Origin: Streptomyces capillispiralis
GTDB taxonomy: Bacteria; Actinomycetota; Actinomycetes; Streptomycetales; Streptomycetaceae
Assembly (NCBI RefSeq): GCF_007829875.1
Contig: NZ_VIWV01000002.1
Coordinates: 161,860 to 225,859 of the forward strand
Direction of reading: 5' to 3'
DNA: 64,000 nucleotides
Part shown: piece by piece, positions 1 to 8,343 of the stretch
Layout: every line of letters begins with the position of its first letter
Numbering within the stretch: position 1 is the first letter of the stretch
Position numbers and translations under genes: made by a program
Notes under the pieces: model-generated
Database searches by the model: none
Told to the model about the DNA's origin: nothing
Seen by the model: only the letters and a program-made list of their open reading frames with translations

Positions 1-2
1 GG

Positions 3-1010
3 CTGCTCCAGACCGAACACCACCTGGTGCACGACGGCTGGTCCTTCGGCCTGGTCCTGCGCGACCTGTTCACCGCCTACCGCTCGCTGGCCCAGGACGT
101 CCCCGTCGACCTGCCGGAACCGGGCTCCTACATCGAGCACATCCGCCGTTCGACGGCCGTCGAGGACCGGGAAGGCCATCAGGACGCGGCCATGGCGTAC
201 TGGCGCACCGCCCTGGACGGCGCCGCCTTCGACCTGCCGCTGTCCGGTCTGGTGGACGCGCGGCGGGTCCGGGACGTCCCGCACGGCGACCAGCTGCGGC
301 AACCGCTGGAGCCCGGGCTGGCCGAACGCCTGCGGGCCGCCGCCCGCAGCCACGGGCACACCCCGTTCTCGGTCCTGCTCACCCTCTTCGCGGAGTTGCT
401 GCGCCGGGAGAGCGGCCGGGCCGACCTGGTCATCGGCAGCGCGGTGGGCAACCGCCCGCCCGGCTTCCAGGAGACCGTCGGCATGTTCGTCAACACCCTC
501 GCCCTGCGCGTGCGGCTCGAGCCCGACAGGAGTGCGCTGGACGCGGTCGACGAGGTCACCGAGGTGCTGATCCGGTCGCTGCCGCACCAGTCGGTCCCGG
601 TCCAGGACCTGGCCCGCGAACTCGGCGTGCACTCCGGCACCGGCCTGGACAATCCCCTGTTCCGAGTGATGTTCAGCGCGCACGACGCCCCGATCCCTCA
701 TGTCGAGGGGCTCGGCCTGGAGGTCTCCATCCACGAGGCCTTCAATTCCGGTACCTCCCGCTTCGACCTGGACGTGGTGCTGATCCCCGACTCCCGGCGG
801 ACCGTCAACGCCCGGTCGGGTCCTGGCGGCATGCTGCTGATCTGGGACTTCGCCACCGACCTGTACGACCGCGCGCAGGTCGTCCGGCTGCAGGGACGGT
901 TCGCCGCACTGCTGGAGGCCTATCTCGCCGACGCCGGGACCCGCCTCGCCGCGCTCGCGGCCGCAGGCACCCCGGCTCGTCCCCCGCACGAACACTCCGA
1001 GGAGATCTGA
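3..1010 (+). CDS. NRPS condensation domain protein (5' end missing)
   Basis: C-terminal part of a nonribosomal peptide synthetase condensation domain, which joins an upstream acyl or peptidyl donor to a downstream aminoacyl acceptor. The open frame runs in from the left edge; its first codons give HHLVHDG, the HHxxxDG catalytic motif, so about 130-150 N-terminal residues of the domain lie outside. Later C-domain motifs are visible: a VGMFVNTLALR segment near residue 160 and LDNPLFRVMFS near residue 220. No A or PCP domain follows in this chain: it stops after a short Ala/Pro-rich tail. Its TGA overlaps the next ATG (TGATG), so the two are translationally coupled and probably form one split module. 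A free-standing or C-terminal C domain is equally possible because the upstream part is unseen. Confidence 0.9.
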   Translation: MLQTEHHLVHDGWSFGLVLRDLFTAYRSLAQDVPVDLPEPGSYIEHIRRSTAVEDREGHQDAAMAYWRTALDGAAFDLPLSGLVDARRVRDVPHGDQLRQPLEPGLAERLRAAARSHGHTPFSVLLTLFAELLRRESGRADLVIGSAVGNRPPGFQETVGMFVNTLALRVRLEPDRSALDAVDEVTEVLIRSLPHQSVPVQDLARELGVHSGTGLDNPLFRVMFSAHDAPIPHVEGLGLEVSIHEAFNSGTSRFDLDVVLIPDSRRTVNARSGPGGMLLIWDFATDLYDRAQVVRLQGRFAALLEAYLADAGTRLAALAAAGTPARPPHEHSEEI

Positions 1011-2932
1011 TGGGCACCCAGGAACCGGCCGGCCACCCGCTGCCCAGCATCGCCTGGGGAGGTGAGCCCGCCCCCGCTCCCGCACCGGGGACAGGGCCGC
1101 TCGAGTGGTTCGACAGCTGGCTGGCCAGGCAGCCGGACGCCCCGGCCGTGGTGAGCGGCACGACCGCATGGACCTATCGCGAGCTCGACCGGGCCGCCAC
1201 GCGGATCGTACGGGCCCTGAAGGGCCGGGTCGCCCGCGGTGAGCTGGTGGGGATCTGTCTGGAGCGCTCCCCCCTGCTGGTGGCCGCGGCGGTCGCCCTG
1301 GCCCGGACGGGTGCGGTCCACCTCTCCCTCGGCGCGCGACCCGCCGTGCCACGGGTGGAATCGCTCGCGGAGGACACCGGCTTCCGTCTCCTGCTCACCG
1401 AGGGCGCCGCGGAGCTGCCGCCCGGCTGGACCGCGGAGCCGGCCGAAGGGGTGGACGGACTTGTCCTCGCCCTGCGCGGCGGGCGGCCCGAAGCAGCGCC
1501 CGATGCGGCCTTCTGCGCGGTCACCACCTCGGGCAGCACCGGCAGGCCCAAGGTGGCGCTGCTGCCGCGGGAGGCTGTCGCCAACCTCGTCCGCTGGACC
1601 TGTCATCGGCTCGGCATCGGCCCCGGGTCCCGCGTCGGCCTTTTCGTCGGCACCACTTTCGACGCCCACATCAAGGAGCTGTGGGAGGCGCTGTCGTCCG
1701 GTGCCGCCTTGTGCGTCGCGCCCGAGGACGCCCGCGGGTCGATGACCGAGCTGTTCCAGTGGTGGCAGGAGTCGGGTCTCACGCACTGTCTGCTGCCGAC
1801 CCCGCTGGCGGACCTCGCCTTCGCCCAGCCATGGCCCGCCCACCTGGCCATGCGCCACATCCTGGTGGGCGGCGACCGGATGCTGGTCCGGCCGCCGGCG
1901 CAGTGCACCGCGGTCGTGCACAACGTGTACGGTCCGGCCGAGGCCACCGTGCTCACCACCGCCTACCGGCTGCGGGCCGGAAGCGACGACCGGACCGCCG
2001 GCGTGCCGATCGGGGAGCCGCTGACCGGCTGTGCCGTCTTCATCACCGACGAGGACGGCCGGATCCTGCCGAGGGGAAGGGCCGGGGAGGTGCGGATCGG
2101 TGGTGCGGGACTGGCGCTCGGCTACGTGGACCCGGAACGCACCGCCGAACGGTTCGTGCCGGCCCCCGCGGGACAGCCCTACGCGGACCGGGTGTACAGG
2201 ACCGGCGACAAGGCGGTGATGCGAGCCGACGGACTGCTGGAGTTCCTCGGCCGCATGGACGACCAGGTCAAGATCAGCGGTGTGCGGATCGAACCGGCCG
2301 AGGTGGAGACGGCCCTGGAGGCCCACGATGCGGTGCGGCGCGCTGTGGTGGTCCCGTTCCGCGGCACGGGGGGAGGGCTGCGACTGGCCGCCTTCGTGCT
2401 GCTCGCCGAGGGGGCCCGGGCCGACGCCGACGCGGTGCTGGCCGCCGCCCGCGCGCGGGTGCTGAAGCAGGCGGTGCCGGCCGTGGTGCGCTTCGTCGAC
2501 ACCTTCCCGTGGAACGCCAACGGCAAGCTGGACCGGGCCCGGCTCGCCCTGCGGGCCGCCCCCGCGCCGTCCGCGGTCTCCGGGGACACGCGGAGCACAC
2601 CGGCACCGGAGGCCGAGGACACCGAAGCGTTCCTGCTCGCTGCCTGCCGCCGTCTGCTCGACCAGCCCGACCTCACGCCCGCCGACAACTTCACCGATGC
2701 CGGGGGGACGTCGCTGGCTGTCGCGCGCCTGGTCGCGCTGCTGGAGAGCACCTACCCCGTCCGCGTGAAGGCGGCAGAGGTCATGCGCCAGCCCGATCTG
2801 GCGGCCCTGGCCGCTCTGGTCGCAGGCCGCCGCGCGGTGCCGGGCGCGCAGCTGACGTCCCCGCCGGCCCTCTCGTGCCCGCCCCCGCAGCCCGGGAAGC
2901 GAGAACGCCCGCTGCCACGGCACGCCCGGTGA
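1010..2932 (+). CDS. NRPS adenylation-thiolation (A-PCP) didomain protein
   Basis: 640-residue protein that activates an amino or aryl acid as the acyl-AMP and loads it on its own carrier domain. Adenylation motifs appear in order: TSGSTGRPK (A3), FDAHIKELW (A4), NVYGPAEAT (A5), YRTGDKA and GRMDDQVKI (A7/A8), NGKLDRARL (A10, catalytic Lys). The carrier domain near residues 540-605 has DAGGTSL, whose Ser carries phosphopantetheine (Thr replaces the commoner His before it). Aligning by eye to GrsA, the pocket residues read about D-A-K-L-L-G-V-V-L-K; the K at the 239 position suggests a polar or acidic substrate, but I do not assign one. Start ATG overlaps the stop of the condensation gene. A 40-residue Pro-rich tail follows the carrier; no thioesterase or MbtH-like gene is seen. 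Confidence 0.93.
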   Translation: MGTQEPAGHPLPSIAWGGEPAPAPAPGTGPLEWFDSWLARQPDAPAVVSGTTAWTYRELDRAATRIVRALKGRVARGELVGICLERSPLLVAAAVALARTGAVHLSLGARPAVPRVESLAEDTGFRLLLTEGAAELPPGWTAEPAEGVDGLVLALRGGRPEAAPDAAFCAVTTSGSTGRPKVALLPREAVANLVRWTCHRLGIGPGSRVGLFVGTTFDAHIKELWEALSSGAALCVAPEDARGSMTELFQWWQESGLTHCLLPTPLADLAFAQPWPAHLAMRHILVGGDRMLVRPPAQCTAVVHNVYGPAEATVLTTAYRLRAGSDDRTAGVPIGEPLTGCAVFITDEDGRILPRGRAGEVRIGGAGLALGYVDPERTAERFVPAPAGQPYADRVYRTGDKAVMRADGLLEFLGRMDDQVKISGVRIEPAEVETALEAHDAVRRAVVVPFRGTGGGLRLAAFVLLAEGARADADAVLAAARARVLKQAVPAVVRFVDTFPWNANGKLDRARLALRAAPAPSAVSGDTRSTPAPEAEDTEAFLLAACRRLLDQPDLTPADNFTDAGGTSLAVARLVALLESTYPVRVKAAEVMRQPDLAALAALVAGRRAVPGAQLTSPPALSCPPPQPGKRERPLPRHAR

Positions 2933-2943
2933 GGGGCGGGCCG

Positions 2944-4218
2944 TCAGCGTCCGGGTGCCTGGCCGCCCGGGTGTGCCATGAGCGGCATGTCCGCAGCAGG
3001 GCCAAGGCCCGCTGAAGCGGTGGCATGCGGCCGGCCGGGCGTGCTCGACACCGGCAGCTGCGCCGCGTGCCGGAGACCGGGTGACGTCTGACCGGCTCCG
3101 GTCGCGCGGTCCGGACTCCATGTTCCCTTCCAGCTGGGCGGAGGGTTCGTGCGCCATGCGGTCACCAGGGAACGCTCCAGCGGCGGCAGCGCCAGGAACA
3201 ACCGGGTCAGTTCCGTCTCAGCCTCGGCTCTCTGCCGCTGTGTCAGGGGCCGTCCCGTGTGCACGGCCTCCAGCGTGCCGGCTTCCAGGTTGACGTCCGG
3301 GAGGATTCCTCGAGGTCCGAGGGCGATCGCGGCGTCCCAGTTGTGGCGCGTACGGAACGGATTCTCCCTGTTCCCGTGGTAGGCGGGATCCGTTCCGCCG
3401 AGCTTGTAGTGCAGATACTGGAAGTCCCGTCTGACCCGGTCGGTGGTCACGTCGCCGCGCAGCGCCCTGTCGGGATCCCAGCGCACACCGGTCATCCTGC
3501 GGGCGATGTCCCGTCGGACCTCTTCCATGGTCCGGCCCCCCGCCGCCCGCAGTCCGCCGGCCACGTACACCGCGTTGAGCTTGAAACCTCTGACGTCCTC
3601 GTGCAGCGTCGCACCGAGATGGACGTTCTTCACGACATGCCACACGTCGTACGGAAGTCCGGGCTTCCCCTCCTGCAGCCCTCGCCCGATCCAGTCGAGG
3701 TAGCCGGCCATCCACCTGCTCTCACGTTCGCCCGTCTGTCTCTCGGGGACGTGAGGCCTCCTCCGCATGGTCTCGACCGTCCAGTGGAAACTCTGAGTGG
3801 CCACCCATTCCCGCCAGAGTGCGGACAGTTGGAGTTGGCCGTCCCAGCGCAGGCTGTGCCGGAAGTACATGTCGTAGCAGGGCTCACCCGGGAGGGCATG
3901 CGGCTTGAACTCGTAGACGGGAACCCTGAACACGGCCTCGTCCAGTGCCATCTCCTCGTCGCTGGAGGCCGTCGCGCCGAACGGCCCGTTGTCCGTCAGG
4001 TACGTCGCGTACTCCTCCGCCGCCCCACGCGTCACGGCCCAGCGCGGGGAACCGTCCATGACGAAGTGCCGCAGGTAGCCCTTCATGGTCAGGTCCGCGA
4101 TGCCCGCGGGGAGGATCTCTCGGGTCACCTCCTCGTACTGCGGACGGGTGAAGGCGTGCCACCTGCCGTACTGCCGCATCAGCTTTTCCAGGACTATTTC
4201 GCTCTTCCAGCCGAGCAT
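2944..4218 (-). CDS. Unrecognised 424-residue protein
   Basis: I do not recognise a family. The protein is soluble, rich in Trp, Arg and charged residues through about residue 350 (for example LPYDVWHVVKN and HNWDAAIALGPRG), then ends in about 70 low-complexity Pro/Ala/Gly residues closing with APGR. There is no signal peptide or membrane segment. The first 60 residues are helical and charged and could be a winged-helix-like unit, but no motif proves it. It converges on the NRPS gene with an 11-nt gap and has its own promoter region, divergent from the glycosyltransferase operon. The ATG at 4218 has a weak GAGG 9 nt upstream. Codon use matches a real Streptomyces gene. Confidence 0.7.
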   Translation of the reverse strand: MLGWKSEIVLEKLMRQYGRWHAFTRPQYEEVTREILPAGIADLTMKGYLRHFVMDGSPRWAVTRGAAEEYATYLTDNGPFGATASSDEEMALDEAVFRVPVYEFKPHALPGEPCYDMYFRHSLRWDGQLQLSALWREWVATQSFHWTVETMRRRPHVPERQTGERESRWMAGYLDWIGRGLQEGKPGLPYDVWHVVKNVHLGATLHEDVRGFKLNAVYVAGGLRAAGGRTMEEVRRDIARRMTGVRWDPDRALRGDVTTDRVRRDFQYLHYKLGGTDPAYHGNRENPFRTRHNWDAAIALGPRGILPDVNLEAGTLEAVHTGRPLTQRQRAEAETELTRLFLALPPLERSLVTAWRTNPPPSWKGTWSPDRATGAGQTSPGLRHAAQLPVSSTPGRPHATASAGLGPAADMPLMAHPGGQAPGR

Positions 4219-4480
4219 CCGCCAGAGCCTCGATTCCCGAATGCGTCCGGCGTGACCGATTCAGGCCGGATGCCACCCATCACCGGTTTTACGGCGACGT
4301 ACGGCCACTGGTTCACAGGGGCGTGCACGCACAGGGTGACGGCTGAACCCTCCAGGTGGGCCACGCGTAGCAGGGATCAGTGAGCCACACGTGCCGGCCG
4401 GGGCTTTCCGGGTGCGCCGACGGGGCTCGGTCCTGCGGGGGCGTCCTGGCGCCGCGCCCGAACAGAAGGAGTCCGTTCCG

Positions 4481-5572
4481 ATGCCCTTGCGTTCCGTGCA
4501 CTTCGTCCTCCCCGACGGGGTGGACGATCCGGCTCTCCCCAGCGGCGGCAACGCCTACGACCGCCGGGTCTGCCTCGACCTGCCCGGTGCCGGATGGCAG
4601 GTGCACCGGCATCCGGTCGGCGGACAGTGGCCCCGGCCGGATGCCGCGTCCCGCGCGGAACTCGCCGCCGTACTGCGCAGGCTGCCGGACGGCGCGGTCG
4701 TCCTGCTCGACGGGCTGGTCGCCTGCGGCGTCCCGGAGTCCGTCGTCCCGGAAGCCGAACGGCTGCGCCTGGTCGTGCTGGTGCACCTGCCGCTGGCCGA
4801 CGAGACCGGTCTCGCCCCGTCCCTGGCCGCCGAGCTGGACGCCAGGGAGCGCACGGTCCTGCGGGCGGCTGCCGCGGTCGTCGCCACCAGCGGCTGGGCG
4901 GCGCGTCGTCTGACGTTCCACCACGGCCTGGATCCCCACTGGGTCCATGTCGCCGCTCCGGGAGCCGACATCGCGCCCCTCGCCGGCGGCACCGACGGCG
5001 TCTCCCGGCTGGTGTGCGTCGCCGCGGTGACCCCGCGCAAGGGCCAGCACCTGCTCGTCGAGGCGCTCGCCGAACTCACCGGCCTGCCGTGGAGTTGTGT
5101 GTTGATCGGCGGCCTCGGCCACGACCCCGCGTACGTCTCACGGGTGCGCGGGCTGATCGAACGGTACGGGATGACCGACCGCGTCCGCCTCGCCGGCCCG
5201 CAGTCCGGTGCGGCCCTTGACGCCGGCTTCGCCGCGGCCGACCTGATGGTCCTCGCCTCTCACGCCGAGACCTACGGAATGGCGGTCACCGAAGCACTCG
5301 CCCGCGGCATCCCGGTGCTGACCACGAACGCCGGAGGACTGCCCGAGGCCGTCGGCCGCGCTCCCGGCGGCGGACTGCCCGGCATCCTGGTGCCGCCCGG
5401 GGACCCCGTCGCGCTGGCTGCCGCGCTGCGCGACTGGTTCGGCGACGCCGGCGTACGAGACCGTCTGAAGTCGGCCGCCCGCGGCCGTCGTGCGGACCTG
5501 AGCAGCTGGGCGGCCACTTCGCGGGATCTCGCCGACGTGCTGGCCGGTCCGCCGGTGGGCTCGGGAGCATGA
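4481..5572 (+). CDS. Glycosyltransferase family 4 (GT-B fold)
   Basis: 363-residue retaining GT-B glycosyltransferase, probably cytoplasmic, moving sugar from a nucleotide sugar. The C-terminal half is characteristic: AVTPRKGQH near residue 182 (phosphate-binding Arg/Lys), GLGHDP near 211, and the EX7E motif with Glu263 and Glu271 in HAETYGMAVTEAL. ATG 4481 is preferred over upstream in-frame starts because AAGGAG lies 10 nt before it and because family similarity begins at RSVHFVLPDG. It is the first gene of an operon with a small ORF, a flippase-like membrane protein and a GTP cyclohydrolase II. From memory, this company resembles the Streptomyces pterin/glycosyltransferase clusters that carry a second GCH II, so the acceptor may be a pterin-derived or lipid compound; that is inference. 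Confidence 0.88.
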   Translation: MPLRSVHFVLPDGVDDPALPSGGNAYDRRVCLDLPGAGWQVHRHPVGGQWPRPDAASRAELAAVLRRLPDGAVVLLDGLVACGVPESVVPEAERLRLVVLVHLPLADETGLAPSLAAELDARERTVLRAAAAVVATSGWAARRLTFHHGLDPHWVHVAAPGADIAPLAGGTDGVSRLVCVAAVTPRKGQHLLVEALAELTGLPWSCVLIGGLGHDPAYVSRVRGLIERYGMTDRVRLAGPQSGAALDAGFAAADLMVLASHAETYGMAVTEALARGIPVLTTNAGGLPEAVGRAPGGGLPGILVPPGDPVALAAALRDWFGDAGVRDRLKSAARGRRADLSSWAATSRDLADVLAGPPVGSGA

Positions 5573-5573
5573 G

Positions 5574-5753
5574 ATGAGGGTCAGCACAGCGGGCGGCCGA
5601 TGCGGCGCGGCAGAGGCTGCGGCAGTGCCGGACGGACCCCGGAACCGGCTCCCTCACGGCCCGCGCACCCACCCGCTCGGCCCGCGCACCCACCTGCTCG
5701 GCCCGCGCACTGACCCACTCGGCCCGCCCGGCCGTGCGGAAGCCGTCGCATGA
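5574..5753 (+). CDS. Possible 59-residue ORF with tandem heptapeptide repeats
   Basis: Short frame starting one base after the glycosyltransferase stop and ending in a TGA that overlaps the next ATG (ATGA at 5750). Its middle encodes about three copies of GPRTHPL, made by a 21-bp tandem repeat (ggcccgcgcacccacc...) at about 5658-5725. The spacing at both ends is what a translated operon member would have, but the sequence has no recognisable fold, and a repeat expansion in an operon spacer would look similar. Function unknown; too short to judge by codon use. Confidence 0.4.
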   Translation: MRVSTAGGRCGAAEAAAVPDGPRNRLPHGPRTHPLGPRTHLLGPRTDPLGPPGRAEAVA

Positions 5754-6913
5754 CGTCATGTCCGAAGGCCTGCGCCCAGGGCCCGTCCGTGGCCGCGGCC
5801 GGCTCCGTGTACCTGTGGGATTTCACGGGGTCCTCGCCGGGCCGTCCGTATCCGCTGCCGCGTCGGTCCGGGCCGCCCGCCGGGTCGCACGGAAGGGTCC
5901 GCCGGTCACTGCGCGGTGTCCGTGGCGTTTCCCGCCGTCTCGGCGCTGTCGCCGGTCTGTCCGCCGTCGCCCTCCTGGTGTGGCGGCTGGGCGGCGGAAC
6001 GCTGCTGTACGGGATGCGCGGGATCGATGCCACCGTGCTGTTGGCGGCCCTCGGCATCGGCGCGCTCACCACGGTGTCGGGTGCGTGGCGGTGGCAGCTC
6101 GTGGCGCGCGGCATGGCAGTCCGCCTGCCCCTGGGCACCGCTGTGGCCGCGTACTACCGTGCGCTGTTCCTCGGTGTCGTGGCGCCCGGAGGTGTCCCGG
6201 GGCCCGTGTGGCGTGCCGTGGGGCACGGCGTCGGCGAGACCGGGCGAGGGGCGCGCGCCGGGACGGCCGAACGGGCGGTGGGGCTGGTCGTCCTGGCCGT
6301 GGCCTGTGCTGTTGTGCTGCTGTGCGTGCCGTCTCCCGTGCGCGGGACCGCCCGGCGGGTGATACCGCTCCTGGTACTGGCCGCGTGGGGCGCGCTCGCT
6401 GTTCTCATGGCCGTGCGCATGGGCCGCCCGCACACCGGCCGACCGGGCCGGAGCCCGCTCACCGCGGCCCGCCGGGCTCTGCTGTCCCGCCGTGACGGAC
6501 CCAGAATCCTCAGCTCGTCCGCCGTTGTTCTCGCCGGTCACGCGATGTTGTTCCTGCTGGCCGCTCGCGTCACCGGCGTCGACGCGCCCACCACCCGCCT
6601 GCTGCCGCTGGCTGCGCTCGCCCTGCTCGCCACCTGTCTGTCGCCGTCCACCGGAGGCTGGGGGCCGCGGGAAGGCGTCACGTCCTGGGCGTTCGGCGCG
6701 GCGGAGCTGGGCGCCGGCCATGGCCTGGCCGCGGCCGCCGTCTACGGCGTGCTGAGCCTCACCGCGAGCCTGCCGGGAGCCGCCCTGCTGTTGACCCGGG
6801 CCGGCCGGCGCCCGACGGCTGCCGGGCAGGGGGCGTGCACTGCCGCTTCCCGCGGCGCATCAGCCAGGACCACCCGTATCCCGTCGCTCAGTTCGAAACC
6901 GAAGGAATCATGA
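5750..6913 (+). CDS. LPG synthase transmembrane-type (UPF0104/YbhN-like) membrane protein
   Basis: Polytopic inner-membrane protein of the lysylphosphatidylglycerol synthase TM family, which includes lipid flippases. Family signatures are AYYRALFLGVVAPGGVPG, corresponding to the usual RALFLNLVLPGGVGGD, and STGGWGPREG near residue 305, the conserved GGWGxREG turn. About seven hydrophobic segments are visible from residue 65 to 350. No synthetase domain follows, so this is the membrane part alone. The first 60 residues are basic and Pro-rich and unlike the family, so the true start may be internal; ATG 5750 is kept because it overlaps the preceding stop. The stop overlaps the GTP cyclohydrolase start (ATGA at 6910). 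Likely role: moving a glycosylated or lipid product of the operon across the membrane (inference). Confidence 0.8.
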   Translation: MTSCPKACAQGPSVAAAGSVYLWDFTGSSPGRPYPLPRRSGPPAGSHGRVRRSLRGVRGVSRRLGAVAGLSAVALLVWRLGGGTLLYGMRGIDATVLLAALGIGALTTVSGAWRWQLVARGMAVRLPLGTAVAAYYRALFLGVVAPGGVPGPVWRAVGHGVGETGRGARAGTAERAVGLVVLAVACAVVLLCVPSPVRGTARRVIPLLVLAAWGALAVLMAVRMGRPHTGRPGRSPLTAARRALLSRRDGPRILSSSAVVLAGHAMLFLLAARVTGVDAPTTRLLPLAALALLATCLSPSTGGWGPREGVTSWAFGAAELGAGHGLAAAAVYGVLSLTASLPGAALLLTRAGRRPTAAGQGACTAASRGASARTTRIPSLSSKPKES

Positions 6914-7575
6914 CCAGGAAGCCCAGGGAGGCCGTCCGCAGCCTTCCCGTACCCGTACCGCACACCGGCGTAGAACGCGTGGTCAGCGTTCCCCTGCCCA
7001 CGGTGTACGGCCTGTCCACCGCCGTCGGCTATCTCGATCACGAACGGGGCGAGGAGCACATGGCCCTCGTGTTCGGGCCGCCGGGCACTCATGACGTGCT
7101 CACCCGGCTGCATTCGGAGTGCCTGACCGGTGACGTGTTCGGTTCCCAGCACTGTGAGTGCGGTGAGCAACTGGACTCCGCCCTGCGGGCCGTGGTCGCC
7201 GCGGGACACGGCGTCGTCGTCTATCTGCGCGGGCACGAGGGACGCGGCATCGGGCTCGTGGCGAAGTTGCGCGCGATGGCGCTGCAGGCGGACGGGCTGG
7301 ACACCGTGGACGCGAACCTCGCGCTCGGGTTGCCGGTGGACGCGCGCGACTACGGCGCGGCGGCCGGCATCCTGCACGACCTGGGGGTGCGGTCGGTCCG
7401 CCTGTTGTCGAACAACCTGCGCAAGCGTGAGGCGCTGGTGCGGTACGGCATCCCCGTCAGCGAGCAGGTGCCGCTGTTGACACCGCCGTGCGAGAGCAAC
7501 ATCGCCTACCTGCGCGCCAAGCGGCAGCGCCTCGGCCACCATCTGCCGCACCTGGACGCGTACACGGACGGCTGA
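6910..7575 (+). CDS. ribA: GTP cyclohydrolase II homolog, probable FAPy-forming type
   Basis: 221 residues, single-domain GCH II without a RibB (DHBP synthase) domain. It opens the imidazole ring of GTP with a zinc enzyme. The zinc cysteines are Cys71, Cys82 and Cys84 (HSECLTGD and HCECGEQL), and the GRGIGL loop with catalytic Arg is intact. At the position of E. coli Tyr105 (KIRAYAL) this protein has Met123 (KLRAMAL). From memory, one of three S. coelicolor homologues (SCO6655) has Met there and releases the formylated pyrimidine FAPy instead of deformylating it, so this copy probably serves a specialised pterin or deazapurine-like pathway rather than riboflavin. ATG 6910 has GAAGGA upstream and overlaps the flippase stop; a longer frame to 6835 lacks support. 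No FMN riboswitch is seen upstream. Confidence 0.9.
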   Translation: MTRKPREAVRSLPVPVPHTGVERVVSVPLPTVYGLSTAVGYLDHERGEEHMALVFGPPGTHDVLTRLHSECLTGDVFGSQHCECGEQLDSALRAVVAAGHGVVVYLRGHEGRGIGLVAKLRAMALQADGLDTVDANLALGLPVDARDYGAAAGILHDLGVRSVRLLSNNLRKREALVRYGIPVSEQVPLLTPPCESNIAYLRAKRQRLGHHLPHLDAYTDG

Positions 7576-7706
7576 CCCGCCCCGGGGTCCGGCGGACGGG
7601 GGCGTGCCGCCCCCGGTCTGCGTCAGCCCTCGCCGGCGATGCGACGGCCCAGTGCAGGACGCCGCGTCGCCGGGAGCACGTCCATCGATTCGAGGAGCAC
7701 CCGCCC

Positions 7707-8156
7707 ATGAGCACCCCATCCCTGAGCGACCGGCTGGCCGGTCACCAGCCGCTCGTCCTCGGCGCGTTCCGTATCGTCCTCGGCCTGCTGTTCGCCGGCG
7801 AAGGCGCCGCCACCGTCTTCGGAGTGCTGGGGCGGCGCAGCGCTCCCGTGGGGGACTGGCCCTTCTGGTACGCGGGGATCATCGAGTTGGCCTGCGGCGT
7901 TCTCATGCTTCTCGGGGTCATGACGCGTGGTGCGGCGTTCCTCAGCTCGGGGATCATGGCGTTCGCCTACTTCACCGAGCACCAGCCGGACGGGCTGTTC
8001 CCCCTGCAGAACGGAGGCCTCTCCCCGGTGCTGTTCTGTTGGAGCTTCCTGATGCTGGTCTTCTTCGGGCCGGGTGCCCTGTCCCTGCCGGGACTGCTCG
8101 TTCGAGCGCGGGACGGGTTCCCGGGACAGGCATCGTCGCGCACCGAGCTTCGATGA
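7707..8156 (+). CDS. DoxX family membrane protein
   Basis: 149-residue protein with four hydrophobic segments typical of DoxX/DoxD-like proteins: RIVLGLLFAGEGAATVFG, an IIELACGVLMLLGVMTRGA stretch, SSGIMAFAYFTEHQPDG, and a last helix near FCWSFLMLVFFGPGA. Such proteins act in membrane redox or detoxification, often with oxidoreductases, but a defined reaction is not established. ATG 7707 follows GAGGAG by nine bases. It stands 131 bp after ribA and ahead of a strong hairpin, so it may be transcribed alone. Confidence in the family is high, in the role low. Confidence 0.88.
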   Translation: MSTPSLSDRLAGHQPLVLGAFRIVLGLLFAGEGAATVFGVLGRRSAPVGDWPFWYAGIIELACGVLMLLGVMTRGAAFLSSGIMAFAYFTEHQPDGLFPLQNGGLSPVLFCWSFLMLVFFGPGALSLPGLLVRARDGFPGQASSRTELR

Positions 8157-8256
8157 AAGCCTGTCCTCATGGACGCCCCGCGTCGTACGGCGCCGTTGCG
8201 GAGATCGTCAGCGGTTCCTGACCGGATACATGCGATCACCCGCCGCGCGCGACGCC

Positions 8257-8314
8257 CGAGGCTCCTGTACCCGTGAGAGAGACACCTGTCTCCCTCGCGG
8301 TTGCAGGAGCCTCG
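8257..8314. terminator. Long hairpin, likely bidirectional terminator
   Basis: Two 27-nt arms (8257-8283 and 8288-8314) pair with only two mismatches and two wobbles around an ACCT loop; the outer 11 bp are perfect. It lies between the convergent DoxX and I36-like genes and has no T-run, as is common for actinomycete terminators. Confidence 0.75.
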
Positions 8315-8343
8315 CCTGAAGCCGACGGTTGCCGCGGTGGAGG

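Noticed and set aside
1010..2932. Firm substrate assignment for the adenylation domain
   Set aside because: The pocket was aligned by eye only; the resulting code has no confident match.
920..3157. 745-codon minus-strand frame across the NRPS genes
   Set aside because: Shadow of the A-PCP gene, which has all adenylation motifs in the other strand.
6835..6909. FMN riboswitch or extended start for ribA
   Set aside because: The region is coding for the flippase-like protein and shows no RFN element; ATG 6910 has its own ribosome site.
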